Assembly: GCA_024693225.1 (NCBI GenBank)
Contig: JAILLI010000036.1
Coordinates: 1-40,333, forward strand
Length of the DNA stretch: 40,333 nucleotides
Direction: 5' to 3'
From: Lachnospiraceae bacterium
GTDB taxonomy: Bacteria > Bacillota > Clostridia > Lachnospirales > Lachnospiraceae
The notes under the pieces are model-generated. The model made no database searches. It was not told the origin of the DNA and worked only from the letters and a program-made list of their open reading frames with translations. Positions 31,591 through 39,591 of the stretch are shown here, in pieces. Position 1 is the stretch's first letter; each line of letters begins with the position of its first letter. Position numbers and translations under genes: made by a program.

Positions 31591-32376
31591 ATGGATTACG
31601 AAAAGTTTAAAGCATCCATACTGCGGATGACCGGTATAGATCTGAGCGCTTACAAAGAGAACCAGATGAAGCGCCGTATCAATACCCTGATCGACAAGCA
31701 CAAGATCGCCGGTTATGAGGCATTTGTAGGGGCTTTAAAAACAGATAAGGAATTATATGAAGAATTCATAAACTACCTTACAATAAATGTTTCAGAGTTT
31801 TACAGGAATCCGGACCAGTGGGAACTGATGGACAAGGTTTTCATTCCGGAGCTGATACAGAAGTTCGGTAAGAATCTCAAGATATGGAGTGCAGCCTGCT
31901 CTACGGGAGATGAACCTTATTCTCTTGTGATGGCCCTGTCAAAGCACATACCTCTCAATCAGATCAAGATATATGCAACGGATCTGGACAAACAGGTGAT
32001 CGCAGCGGCCAAGAACGGTATATATGCCGAGAAGAGCATATCAGGCGTACCCAAGGATCTTAGAGAAAAGTATTTCACCAAGGTCGGTAATTCCTATCAG
32101 ATCAGCAGCCAGATCAAAGCCCGTGTGGATTTCCACGAGCATAATCTTCTGAAGGATACATATCAGAAGGGATTTCATTTCATAGTCTGCAGAAATGTCC
32201 TGATATATTTTACGGAAGAAGCCAAGGATGAGATATTTGCAAAGTTTGGGCAGAGTCTTTGTAACGGCGGAATATTCTTTATCGGAAGCACCGAACAGAT
32301 AATGGGCCATCGCAAATACGGCCTGGAGAGACGCAACTCATTCTATTATGAGAAGAAGGACGAACTCCTCAAGTAG
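31591..32376 (+). CDS. cheR: CheR-type chemoreceptor methyltransferase
   Basis: The 261-residue protein uses S-adenosylmethionine to methylate glutamates of chemoreceptors. The N-terminal helical CheR domain (about 1-75) includes the SEFYRN segment. The catalytic domain has the SAM-binding WSAACSTGDEPYSLVM (about 96-111), ATDLDKQVIAAAKNGIY (about 129-145) and the VCRNVLIYF motif (about 195-203). No other chemotaxis gene is in the window, so it is either part of a dispersed system or acts on an alternative sensory system. AAGGAG is its ribosome site. It overlaps the convergent yprB-like gene by eight bases. Confidence 0.93.
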   Translation: MDYEKFKASILRMTGIDLSAYKENQMKRRINTLIDKHKIAGYEAFVGALKTDKELYEEFINYLTINVSEFYRNPDQWELMDKVFIPELIQKFGKNLKIWSAACSTGDEPYSLVMALSKHIPLNQIKIYATDLDKQVIAAAKNGIYAEKSISGVPKDLREKYFTKVGNSYQISSQIKARVDFHEHNLLKDTYQKGFHFIVCRNVLIYFTEEAKDEIFAKFGQSLCNGGIFFIGSTEQIMGHRKYGLERRNSFYYEKKDELLK

Positions 32377-33487
32377 AAGAAGTCCTCTTCATAGAGAAGA
32401 ATATGTTTATGAGACTGCGGCCGAATTCTTCGGCCGCTTCTTTATTGAAATCTTCCGGGAAACGGAAGTATTTCTTTTTATCTTTCCGGTCCGTGCAAAG
32501 AACAGGCCTAAAGAGTGAATGTGGCTGCTTCAGGAAAGTACCGGATACACGCTGATATGCCGTATCCCTTGTGGCCTTCTGATATCTTCCTTTGGGAAGA
32601 CTATAGGCCAGTGTCTTAAGTATTGCGGTATCTTCTTCGGGGAGATAGCAGTAATCCCTGTAATTGTCAAAATAGATCTTCATCTCCTGAACATATATGG
32701 GCAGTCTTATCAGTATCTTTCCGTCATCGCAGGAAGCCTTTACATACATGGTCTCGGTTTTGGCCGTAAATGACCTGGGAAAAGATATATCGGTCCTGTA
32801 TTCGAATATGACCTCTTCATGCTCATTGCCTGCATAGTCACTGTATCTGTTCGTATGGTATCCGACATAGGACAGAGGAGCATCCTTAAAGGACAGATAG
32901 TATAAGATAGGCATTATATTATGCATGCCAAGGACATCTTCGCGGTTATGGGTTATAAGATCGCAAAAAGCCTGATCGGTCGGCCGCTTTTCATATTCCT
33001 GATAGACTTCGATAAGTTCGCCTCCCGTGTATTTATCCTCCCGGCCTATACCCAGAAATTCCTCGATCGCTTTCTGGCGCATGGTCTCTGGGAAGAGAAG
33101 ATAGCGCAGGGGTTTGCAGAGCCTGTATATATCGATCTGAACAGTATCCTTCAAAAAACCGTCCATATCATACAGGCCGGCTTTATACAAAAGATAGGGG
33201 ATATCAAACTTGTTCCCGTTGAAATGGAAAAGATGGGTAAAGGAGCGGGCAAATGAGTCAAAAGCAGACAGGATAAGAGCTTCTTCTGCCCCTGTTTCGG
33301 CAAAGAAGAGCTTTGTGGCAAAGCCTTCATCAGTATAATGACCGCAGCCTATCAGATAGAGGGAGGTAGTTTCCTTTTTGAGCCCGGTTGTCTCGATGTC
33401 TATAAAGAGAGCTTTGCCGACCGGGCAGAATTCTTCTATGGGATATAAGGGCCTGTAGCCTTTGTACAGCCTGTCTATGACCTGCAT
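32369..33487 (-). CDS. YprB-like RNase H-fold exonuclease
   Basis: The 372-residue protein belongs to the predicted 3'-5' exonuclease family related to B. subtilis YprB. The DEDD-type active site is visible: FIDIETTG (D and E, about 29-36), NGKFDIP-like NGNKFDIPYL (about 84-93) and the C-terminal HNREDVLGMHNI (H, D; about 179-190). The rest (about 210-372) is a less conserved extension that does not match a named domain. DNA or RNA may be the target; no function beyond nuclease can be given. The start at 33487 follows AAGAGG; an upstream in-frame ATG lacks a ribosome site. It runs against cheR, and its 3' end contains the cheR terminator. Confidence 0.82.
   Translation of the reverse strand: MQVIDRLYKGYRPLYPIEEFCPVGKALFIDIETTGLKKETTSLYLIGCGHYTDEGFATKLFFAETGAEEALILSAFDSFARSFTHLFHFNGNKFDIPYLLYKAGLYDMDGFLKDTVQIDIYRLCKPLRYLLFPETMRQKAIEEFLGIGREDKYTGGELIEVYQEYEKRPTDQAFCDLITHNREDVLGMHNIMPILYYLSFKDAPLSYVGYHTNRYSDYAGNEHEEVIFEYRTDISFPRSFTAKTETMYVKASCDDGKILIRLPIYVQEMKIYFDNYRDYCYLPEEDTAILKTLAYSLPKGRYQKATRDTAYQRVSGTFLKQPHSLFRPVLCTDRKDKKKYFRFPEDFNKEAAEEFGRSLINIFFSMKRTSST
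32417..32445 (+). terminator. cheR terminator inside the coding region of the opposite gene
   Basis: GCGGCCGAA (32417-32425) and TTCGGCCGC (32429-32437) form a perfect 9-bp stem with a 3-base loop, followed by TTCTTTATT. The same bases code for AAEEFGR on the minus strand, so one sequence serves as terminator and as codons. Confidence 0.7.
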
Positions 33488-33550
33488 GGTAACCTCTTTT
33501 GCCTGAAATTGCTTCTTCTGTATAAAATTATAAATCATCGGGGATATTTA

Positions 33551-33559
33551 TGGTATAAT
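33551..33559 (+). promoter_or_regulatory. Extended -10 promoter of the rnf operon
   Basis: TGGTATAAT (33551-33559) contains a TG extension and a perfect TATAAT. No good -35 element is present at 16-18 bases. The leader to rnfC is about 30 nt and includes AAGGAG. Confidence 0.55.
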
Positions 33560-33597
33560 AAATTCGTTTGATCACAGCTGTTAAGGAGAATACAGAT

Positions 33598-34920
33598 ATG
33601 GCCAGTCTTACATTTAAAGGCGGTATACATACATATGAAGGAAAGGATCTTACAAAAGACAAGAAGATAACGGATCTGCTCCCTTCGGGTGAACTCGTAT
33701 TTCCCCTGTCCCAGCATATAGGTGCTGCGGCAAAACCTGTCGTTAATGTTAAGGACAGGGTGCTCCGCGGGCAGATAATTGCCGAGGCCAACGGGTTTGT
33801 GAGTGCAAATGTATATTCGTCGGTATCAGGTACTGTAAAGGCGATAGAACCGAGGAGAAACGTTCAGGGTATGATGACCCCGTCGATAGTGATAGAGAAC
33901 GATGATGCATACGAAGAGGCTCCGCCCATCCCGGTCCGCCCCATAGCCGAGATGACCAAGGAGGAGGTCATCGGGATCATACGTCAGGCGGGCATCATAG
34001 GAATGGGTGGTGCGGGTTTCCCGACCCATGTCAAGCTTTCGCCGCAGAATCCCGGCAAGATACATTATGTCATAGCAAACTGTGCCGAATGTGAGCCTTA
34101 TCTCACATCGGATTACAGAAGGATGATGGAAGAACCTGAAAAGCTGGTTGCAGGTCTTAAGATAATACTCTGTCTCTTTGAGCATGCCAAAGGGATACTG
34201 GCGGTCGAGGATAACAAGCCGGACTGTATCAGGATACTGAAGGATCTGTGCATCGACGAACCAAGGATCAGCGTTAAGATACTGAAGACCAAGTATCCAC
34301 AGGGGTCAGAGAGACAGCTCATATATGCCGCCACAAACAGAGCCATCAATTCGACCATGCTTCCTGCAGATGCCGGATGTATAGTCAATAACGTGGATAC
34401 CATAGTAGCCATATATCATGCTGTCATAGAAGGCCGTCCCCTTATGGAGCGTATAGTCACGGTCACGGGGGATGCCATCCGGTACCCGCAGAATTACAGG
34501 GTATTTACGGGAACATACTATGATGAGCTTATCGATGCCGCCGGCGGTTTCAAGGAAACGCCGCAAAAGATAATATCCGGCGGACCCATGATGGGATTTG
34601 CCCTTTTTGATACCCATGTTCCTGTGACCAAGTCATCATCGGCCATCACGGCATTTCTTCGGGATCCGGTCTCGGAGGCAATACCCGGAGCCTGTATAAA
34701 CTGCGGACGATGTGTTGATGCCTGCCCTTCAAGGCTGCTTCCGTCCAAGCTGGCAGATATAGCCGAACATTATGATTCTGAAAAGTTCGTAGCTCTTGAC
34801 GGTCTCGAGTGCGTTGAGTGCGGATGCTGCAGTTATATCTGTCCCGCAAAGCGGCACCTCACACAGGAGATCAAGATGATGCGACAGAGCGTGCTTGCCG
34901 AGCGGAGAAAAAAGAAATAG
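33598..34920 (+). CDS. rnfC: Rnf electron transport complex subunit RnfC
   Basis: The 440-residue peripheral subunit faces the cytoplasm, binds NADH/NAD+ and FMN, and carries two [4Fe-4S] clusters. The N-terminus has TFKGGIHTYEGK (about 4-15). A glycine-rich flavin/NADH segment, GMGGAGFPTHVKL (about 138-150), resembles complex I NuoF. The cluster motifs are CINCGRCVDACP (about 366-377) and CVECGCCSYICP (about 406-417). The Rnf complex couples ferredoxin oxidation by NAD+ to export of Na+ or H+. The start at 33598 has AAGGAG upstream. It is the first gene of rnfCDGEAB. Confidence 0.96.
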   Translation: MASLTFKGGIHTYEGKDLTKDKKITDLLPSGELVFPLSQHIGAAAKPVVNVKDRVLRGQIIAEANGFVSANVYSSVSGTVKAIEPRRNVQGMMTPSIVIENDDAYEEAPPIPVRPIAEMTKEEVIGIIRQAGIIGMGGAGFPTHVKLSPQNPGKIHYVIANCAECEPYLTSDYRRMMEEPEKLVAGLKIILCLFEHAKGILAVEDNKPDCIRILKDLCIDEPRISVKILKTKYPQGSERQLIYAATNRAINSTMLPADAGCIVNNVDTIVAIYHAVIEGRPLMERIVTVTGDAIRYPQNYRVFTGTYYDELIDAAGGFKETPQKIISGGPMMGFALFDTHVPVTKSSSAITAFLRDPVSEAIPGACINCGRCVDACPSRLLPSKLADIAEHYDSEKFVALDGLECVECGCCSYICPAKRHLTQEIKMMRQSVLAERRKKK

Positions 34921-34932
34921 GAGAGATAGGTT

Positions 34933-35862
34933 ATGAGTGAAGTTATAAATGTATCTGCTTCTCCTCACGTAAGAAGTAAGATGTCGACATCAAGGATCAT
35001 GTTCCTTGTCATAGTGTCATTGCTGCCGGCTACCGTGTACGGTATATACCATTTCGGCTTCAATGCCGCCCTTCTTGTTGCCGTGTGCATAGCATCATGC
35101 GTGGTCACGGAACGGGTATATGAACTCCTGATGAAGAAAAGGTCCACGATAGGGGATCTAAGTGCCGTAGTCACCGGCCTTTTACTGGCCCTTAACCTGC
35201 CGCCCAATTCGGCCTGGTGGATGGCCATCATCGGAAGCGTTTTTGCCATCCTCGTTGTCAAGATGCTTTTTGGCGGACTGGGGCAGAACTTCATGAATCC
35301 GGCCCTTGCAGGCAGATGCTTTCTTGTGATCTGCTTCACGGCCAGGATGACCGATTTTTCTTATGACAGCTTTACGGGTGCAACACCTCTTGCCGTGATC
35401 AAGGACAAAGGAGCGGTCGATCTTATGGATATGTTCCTGGGTAAGATACCGGGAACCATAGGAGAGGTAAGCACTGTGCTCCTTATTGCCGGAGCTGTTT
35501 TCCTTATCATTTTTGATATCATAGATTTCCGCATCCCATGTGCTTATCTGGTTTCCTTTGTTCTGTTCATGGGGCTCTTTTCCGGTAACGGCTGGGATAT
35601 TACATATCTTGCTGCCCAGCTGTGCGGCGGCGGTCTAATGCTTGGAGCCTTCTTTATGGCAACGGATTACGTGACAAGTCCGATAACAAAAAAGGGACGC
35701 GTCATATTCGGTATATGCTGCGGCCTACTTACGGGAGTCTTCCGGGTCTTCTCGTCATCGGCGGAAGGTGTCAGCTATGCGATAATAATCAGCAATCTGC
35801 TGGTACCGCTCATAGAGAAGGTCACCATACCCAAGCCCTTTGGCAAAGGAGGTGAGATCTGA
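34933..35862 (+). CDS. rnfD: Rnf complex subunit RnfD
   Basis: The 309-residue membrane protein has about nine to ten helices and belongs to the RnfD/NqrB family, which binds flavin and takes part in ion translocation. The covalent FMN site is the Thr in DSFTGATPL (about residue 148), the S/T-G-A-T type motif recognised by the ApbE flavin transferase. NFMNPALAGRCFL (about 119-131) is another family landmark. It starts 12 bases after rnfC with AGGAGAG upstream, and overlaps rnfG by one base. Confidence 0.96.
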   Translation: MSEVINVSASPHVRSKMSTSRIMFLVIVSLLPATVYGIYHFGFNAALLVAVCIASCVVTERVYELLMKKRSTIGDLSAVVTGLLLALNLPPNSAWWMAIIGSVFAILVVKMLFGGLGQNFMNPALAGRCFLVICFTARMTDFSYDSFTGATPLAVIKDKGAVDLMDMFLGKIPGTIGEVSTVLLIAGAVFLIIFDIIDFRIPCAYLVSFVLFMGLFSGNGWDITYLAAQLCGGGLMLGAFFMATDYVTSPITKKGRVIFGICCGLLTGVFRVFSSSAEGVSYAIIISNLLVPLIEKVTIPKPFGKGGEI

Positions 35863-36458
35863 TGAACGGCAGTTTGAAAAATGTCATTTGTCTTACGGCG
35901 ATCACGCTGGTCGCAGGTCTTTCCCTGGGTTATGTATATGACCTTACCAAAGAACCCATAGCCCGGATGGAAGAAAACACAAAGCTTGAAGCATACAAGG
36001 CTGTATTTCCCGAAGCTGAAACCTTTGGCCAGGAGGAGCCGGCAGATGCCACATACGTATTGGACCAGCTGCCCGAAGGATGCGAGATCCTTTCATCCGT
36101 TGAGGCATGCGATGCATCGGGAAATAATATAGGATATGTTATAAACGTTGTTACCCACGAAGGTTATGGCGGAGATATAAGCCTTTCCATGGGCGTTGAC
36201 AGCGAGGGCTGTGTCAGGGGTGTTGAGATACTTAAGATAGGAGAGACTGCAGGCCTCGGAATGAAGGCAAAGGAGGAGAAGTTCATCTCCCAGTTCGCAA
36301 ACAAGACAGTAACGCAGTTTGCATATACAAAGACCGGGGCAAGCGCTGATTTTGAGATCGATGCCTTAAGCGGAGCCACGATCACCACAAAGGCCGTAAC
36401 AAATGCGGTAAATGCCGGTCTTGCCTATTTTCAGTCTCTGGGAGGTGCCGGAATATGA
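35862..36458 (+). CDS. rnfG: Rnf complex subunit RnfG
   Basis: The 198-residue subunit has one N-terminal membrane helix (about 7-27) and an FMN-binding domain. The covalent FMN attachment site is the last Thr of LSGAT in DALSGATITTKAV (about residue 173). GLGMKAKEEKFISQF (about 129-143) is another family segment. The FMN domain lies on the outer face in related complexes. AAAGGAGG precedes the start, and it overlaps rnfE by four bases. Confidence 0.95.
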   Translation: MNGSLKNVICLTAITLVAGLSLGYVYDLTKEPIARMEENTKLEAYKAVFPEAETFGQEEPADATYVLDQLPEGCEILSSVEACDASGNNIGYVINVVTHEGYGGDISLSMGVDSEGCVRGVEILKIGETAGLGMKAKEEKFISQFANKTVTQFAYTKTGASADFEIDALSGATITTKAVTNAVNAGLAYFQSLGGAGI

Positions 36459-37147
36459 AAAAGTGTTTTGAACGTCTCTTTAACGGACTTATAAAAGAAA
36501 ACCCGACTTTCGTCCTTATGCTGGGCATGTGTCCGACACTTGCTGTCACGACATCAGCCATAAACGGAGTCGGGATGGGACTGACGACGACCGTAGTCCT
36601 CATAATGTCGAACATCATCATATCGATGCTTAGAAAGGTGATACCCGACGGGGTCAGGATACCGGCCTTCATCGTGGTCATAGCAAGCTTTGTTACGATA
36701 GTTGAGCTCCTGCTCGAAGCTTATATACCGTCCCTTTATGATGCACTTGGGCTATATATCCCTCTTATTGTCGTAAACTGTATCATACTCGGCCGTGCCG
36801 AAAGCTATGCCTCCAAGAACAAGGTCATATACTCGGCCTTTGACGGACTGGGTATGGGACTAGGATTTACCATGGGACTTACATGCATAGGACTTGTAAG
36901 GGAACTTGTCGGAAACGGTACCGTTTTTGACATAAGGGTACTACCCGAGACCTATGAACCTCTTACGATCTTTATACTGGCACCGGGAGCTTTCCTTGTT
37001 CTGGCCTTCCTGGTCGCTCTGATGAACAGGATCAAGCTGGCAAAAGGAAAGAGTACAGGGGTCACAGGAGACTGTGACAAACTTTGCAAAGCCTGCCCCA
37101 ATACCAGTTGTGCCGGTAAGAGGATAGAAAGGGAGGGTGCAAGATGA
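36455..37147 (+). CDS. rnfE: Rnf complex subunit RnfE
   Basis: The 230-residue integral membrane protein has six helices and the RnfE/NqrD pattern: ENPTFVLMLGMCPTLAVTTS (about 15-34; landmark LGMCPTLAVT), PLIVVNCIILGRAE (about 102-115) and the FDGLGMGLGFT segment. With RnfA it forms the inverted pair that holds an iron-sulfur centre through conserved cysteines in the membrane. The C-terminal tail has additional cysteines (CDKLCKACPNTSC), which are not part of the core and might bind a metal. Confidence 0.94.
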   Translation: MKKCFERLFNGLIKENPTFVLMLGMCPTLAVTTSAINGVGMGLTTTVVLIMSNIIISMLRKVIPDGVRIPAFIVVIASFVTIVELLLEAYIPSLYDALGLYIPLIVVNCIILGRAESYASKNKVIYSAFDGLGMGLGFTMGLTCIGLVRELVGNGTVFDIRVLPETYEPLTIFILAPGAFLVLAFLVALMNRIKLAKGKSTGVTGDCDKLCKACPNTSCAGKRIEREGAR

Positions 37148-37722
37148 TCGGAAAACTTATCCTTATCGCAATAGGTTCGGCATTTATAAACAATGTTGTC
37201 CTTTCCCAGTTCCTTGGTATATGTCCGTTCCTGGGAGTATCAAAGAAGACAGGTACGGCTGCAGGTATGGGATCTGCCGTTGTATTCGTTATCACACTTG
37301 CATCTGCTGTCGCAGGAGCCATATACAAGTATCTTCTGGTCCCGTTTGATATAACCTATCTGCAGACCATAGTGTTCATACTTGTTATAGCAGCCCTTGT
37401 CCAGTTTGTGGAAATGTTCCTGAAAAAGAAGATGAAGGGTCTGTATCAGGCTCTGGGTGTATATCTGCCCCTTATAACTACCAACTGTGCGGTCCTCGGC
37501 GTTGCTCTTACGAACGTTAAGAAGGAATACACCATACTTGAAGGGGTTGTGAACGGATTTGCCACGGCTGTGGGCTTTCTTATAGCCATAGTCATTCTGG
37601 CGGGCCTTCGGGAGAAGATGGAGTATAACGATATACCCAAGTCATTTCAGGGTATGCCCATAGTACTTCTTACGGCCTGTCTTATGGCCATAGCCTTCTT
37701 CGGATTTTCCGGACTGAAATAA
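37144..37722 (+). CDS. rnfA: Rnf complex subunit RnfA
   Basis: The 192-residue membrane protein with six helices matches RnfA/NqrE. NNVVLSQFLGICPFLGVSKK (about 17-36; landmark GICPFLGVS) and PLITTNCAVLGVAL (about 104-117) hold the conserved cysteines that coordinate the shared membrane iron-sulfur centre with RnfE. The start overlaps the end of rnfE by four bases and is preceded by GGGAGGG. Confidence 0.96.
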   Translation: MIGKLILIAIGSAFINNVVLSQFLGICPFLGVSKKTGTAAGMGSAVVFVITLASAVAGAIYKYLLVPFDITYLQTIVFILVIAALVQFVEMFLKKKMKGLYQALGVYLPLITTNCAVLGVALTNVKKEYTILEGVVNGFATAVGFLIAIVILAGLREKMEYNDIPKSFQGMPIVLLTACLMAIAFFGFSGLK

Positions 37723-37738
37723 GCCTTTAAGGAGACAG

Positions 37739-38536
37739 ATGATGGAATATCAGGGTATCATAATCGCGGTCAGTGTTGTTGCGGGATGCGGTCTTCTGAT
37801 CAGCATACTGCTCAGTATATTTGCCAAAAGATTTGCAGTGGCTGTAGACGAGAAGGAAGAAGCCGTCCTTGCGGCACTTCCCGGCAATAATTGCGGCGGA
37901 TGCGGCTTTCCCGGATGCTCGGGCCTTGCTGCTGCCATTGCAAAAGGAGAGGCTCCCGTGGGAGGCTGTCCCGTCGGCGGAGCCGAAGTTGCCGAAAAGA
38001 TAGCTGCCATAATGGGAGTGGATGCAGGTGAATTTGTTAAGAGGGTTGCCTTTGTCAAGTGCCGGGGTACATGCGAAGTGGCGGGGTCCAATTATGATTA
38101 CACCGGTCCCAAAGACTGCAAGAGTGCGGTCATGGCACCGGGACGGGGCAGTAAGAAATGTGATCACGGATGTCTGGGCTTCGGTTCATGTGCTAAGGTA
38201 TGTGACAGGGATGCCATTCATATCCTTGACGGAGTGGCAGTCATAGATCCTGAAAAATGCGGAGCATGCGGACAGTGCGTAAATGCCTGCCCCATGGGAC
38301 TTATTGAGCTTGTTCCCTATGAGGCAAATGTTCGTGTGGTATGTTCTTCAAAGGATCGGGGACCCGTTACCATGAAAGCCTGCAGCGTAGGCTGCATAGG
38401 CTGCGGTATATGTGCAAAAACCTGTGAATTCGGGGCTATAACGGTTACGGATAATGTTGCCCATATCGATTACGATAAATGTACAAGATGCGGTGCGTGT
38501 GCCGAGAAATGTCCCAAGAAGATAATCACTGTCTGA
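37739..38536 (+). CDS. rnfB: Rnf complex subunit RnfB (polyferredoxin)
   Basis: The 265-residue subunit has an N-terminal membrane helix (about 7-28), then a four-cysteine cluster region NNCGGCGFPGCSGLA (about 49-63), and ferredoxin-type motifs CGACGQCVNACP (about 180-191), CIGCGICAKTC (about 220-230) and CTRCGACAEKCP (about 249-260), with a further Cys-rich stretch between (about 140-160). It is the entry point for electrons from reduced ferredoxin. Two adjacent ATG codons (37739 and 37742) are possible starts; the second is better spaced from AAGGAG, and the difference is one Met. It ends 11 bases inside the convergent apbE gene. Confidence 0.95.
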   Translation: MMEYQGIIIAVSVVAGCGLLISILLSIFAKRFAVAVDEKEEAVLAALPGNNCGGCGFPGCSGLAAAIAKGEAPVGGCPVGGAEVAEKIAAIMGVDAGEFVKRVAFVKCRGTCEVAGSNYDYTGPKDCKSAVMAPGRGSKKCDHGCLGFGSCAKVCDRDAIHILDGVAVIDPEKCGACGQCVNACPMGLIELVPYEANVRVVCSSKDRGPVTMKACSVGCIGCGICAKTCEFGAITVTDNVAHIDYDKCTRCGACAEKCPKKIITV

Positions 38537-39536
38537 GGTATATTCCGGCACCTGAGGTAGCGCGCATGCTGCCGTCGGTAAGTATGAAGACGGCTTCTGT
38601 ATCGGGAAGATCTTCAATGAGCTTTTGGGCACCATCAGCTCCAAGGATGGTGCAGACAGTACACAGGCAGTCTGACGCTGCGGCACTGTCGCATATTACG
38701 GTAACCGACTCTATATCGGTATCTACCGGATAAGCGGTTGTAACATCTAATATATGGTGGTAGGTTCTGCCTTCCGATATAAAGCTCCGTTCGTATATAC
38801 CGCTTGTGGCTACAGCCTTATCCGATACATAAAGTCTTGCGGCAACGCCTCCGGGGTTATCGGGGTCATTGATGCCGATATTAAAGAGCTTTTTGTCACT
38901 CTTGTGACCGATCAGCATCATGTCACCGCCCATATTGATTATGGCCCCTCCAACGCCGCATTCTTTAAGATGATCCGCTATACGGTCGGCGATGTATCCC
39001 TTGGCTGCACCACCGACATCGAGTGATATCCCGTCAGTCTTGACGGTTACAGTTGAAGCTTTTGTATCGACCTCTATATTCTCATAGCCGATATGGGAAA
39101 GAGCCTCACGCAGGGCTGCGGGATCCGGGATCTTTTCAGAGCCTTCATGAAAGTCCCACAAGGAGGAAACGGGGGCTATGGTGATATCAAATCTTCCCTC
39201 CGACAGGCGGCAGTATTTAAGGGCTTCGGTAAGAAGGGATGCCGTATCGGGATCTACGGATACTGTCCCGGCCTTACCCGAACTGATCCTTGCTATATCG
39301 CTTGTTGGGACTTTCCTGTCAAAGAGAGCCTGGTAATGGGAGCAAAGATCCATACACTCGTCAAGTATCCTGTCTGCATCCGATACAGGATCATATATAT
39401 CGACACTTATGATCGTATCAAAATAGAGACCGCTTTTTGAATGAGGCCGGTCTGTTGTGCCCGCGCAGGAGATGAGCAGGAGGGCAGCAGAAAACAGAAT
39501 GATAAAGGCTTTTATGTTCATCGGAATACTTTTCAT
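38526..39536 (-). CDS. apbE: FAD:protein FMN transferase (ApbE), lipoprotein
   Basis: The 336-residue protein attaches FMN covalently to Thr or Ser in the S/T-GAT motifs of target proteins, using FAD and Mg2+. A lipoprotein signal ends at ISCAG (Cys about 24), so it works on the outer face of the membrane. Family landmarks are the F-D-T-I-I segment near residue 39, SLDVGGAAKGYIAD (about 173-186), INMGGDMMLIG (about 200-210), and the C-terminal TSGIYERSF and HHILD segments. Its position facing rnfB, and the GAT motifs in RnfD and RnfG, make those two subunits the likely targets. Two ATG codons (MKSIP and MNIKA, 15 bases apart) are possible starts, neither with a strong ribosome site. Confidence 0.94.
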   Translation of the reverse strand: MKSIPMNIKAFIILFSAALLLISCAGTTDRPHSKSGLYFDTIISVDIYDPVSDADRILDECMDLCSHYQALFDRKVPTSDIARISSGKAGTVSVDPDTASLLTEALKYCRLSEGRFDITIAPVSSLWDFHEGSEKIPDPAALREALSHIGYENIEVDTKASTVTVKTDGISLDVGGAAKGYIADRIADHLKECGVGGAIINMGGDMMLIGHKSDKKLFNIGINDPDNPGGVAARLYVSDKAVATSGIYERSFISEGRTYHHILDVTTAYPVDTDIESVTVICDSAAASDCLCTVCTILGADGAQKLIEDLPDTEAVFILTDGSMRATSGAGIYLRQ

Positions 39537-39591
39537 ACGTTTATTTTTATCATAAGCAGCGTCTTAGGTAAAGGGAAAAGGAAGGATAATA

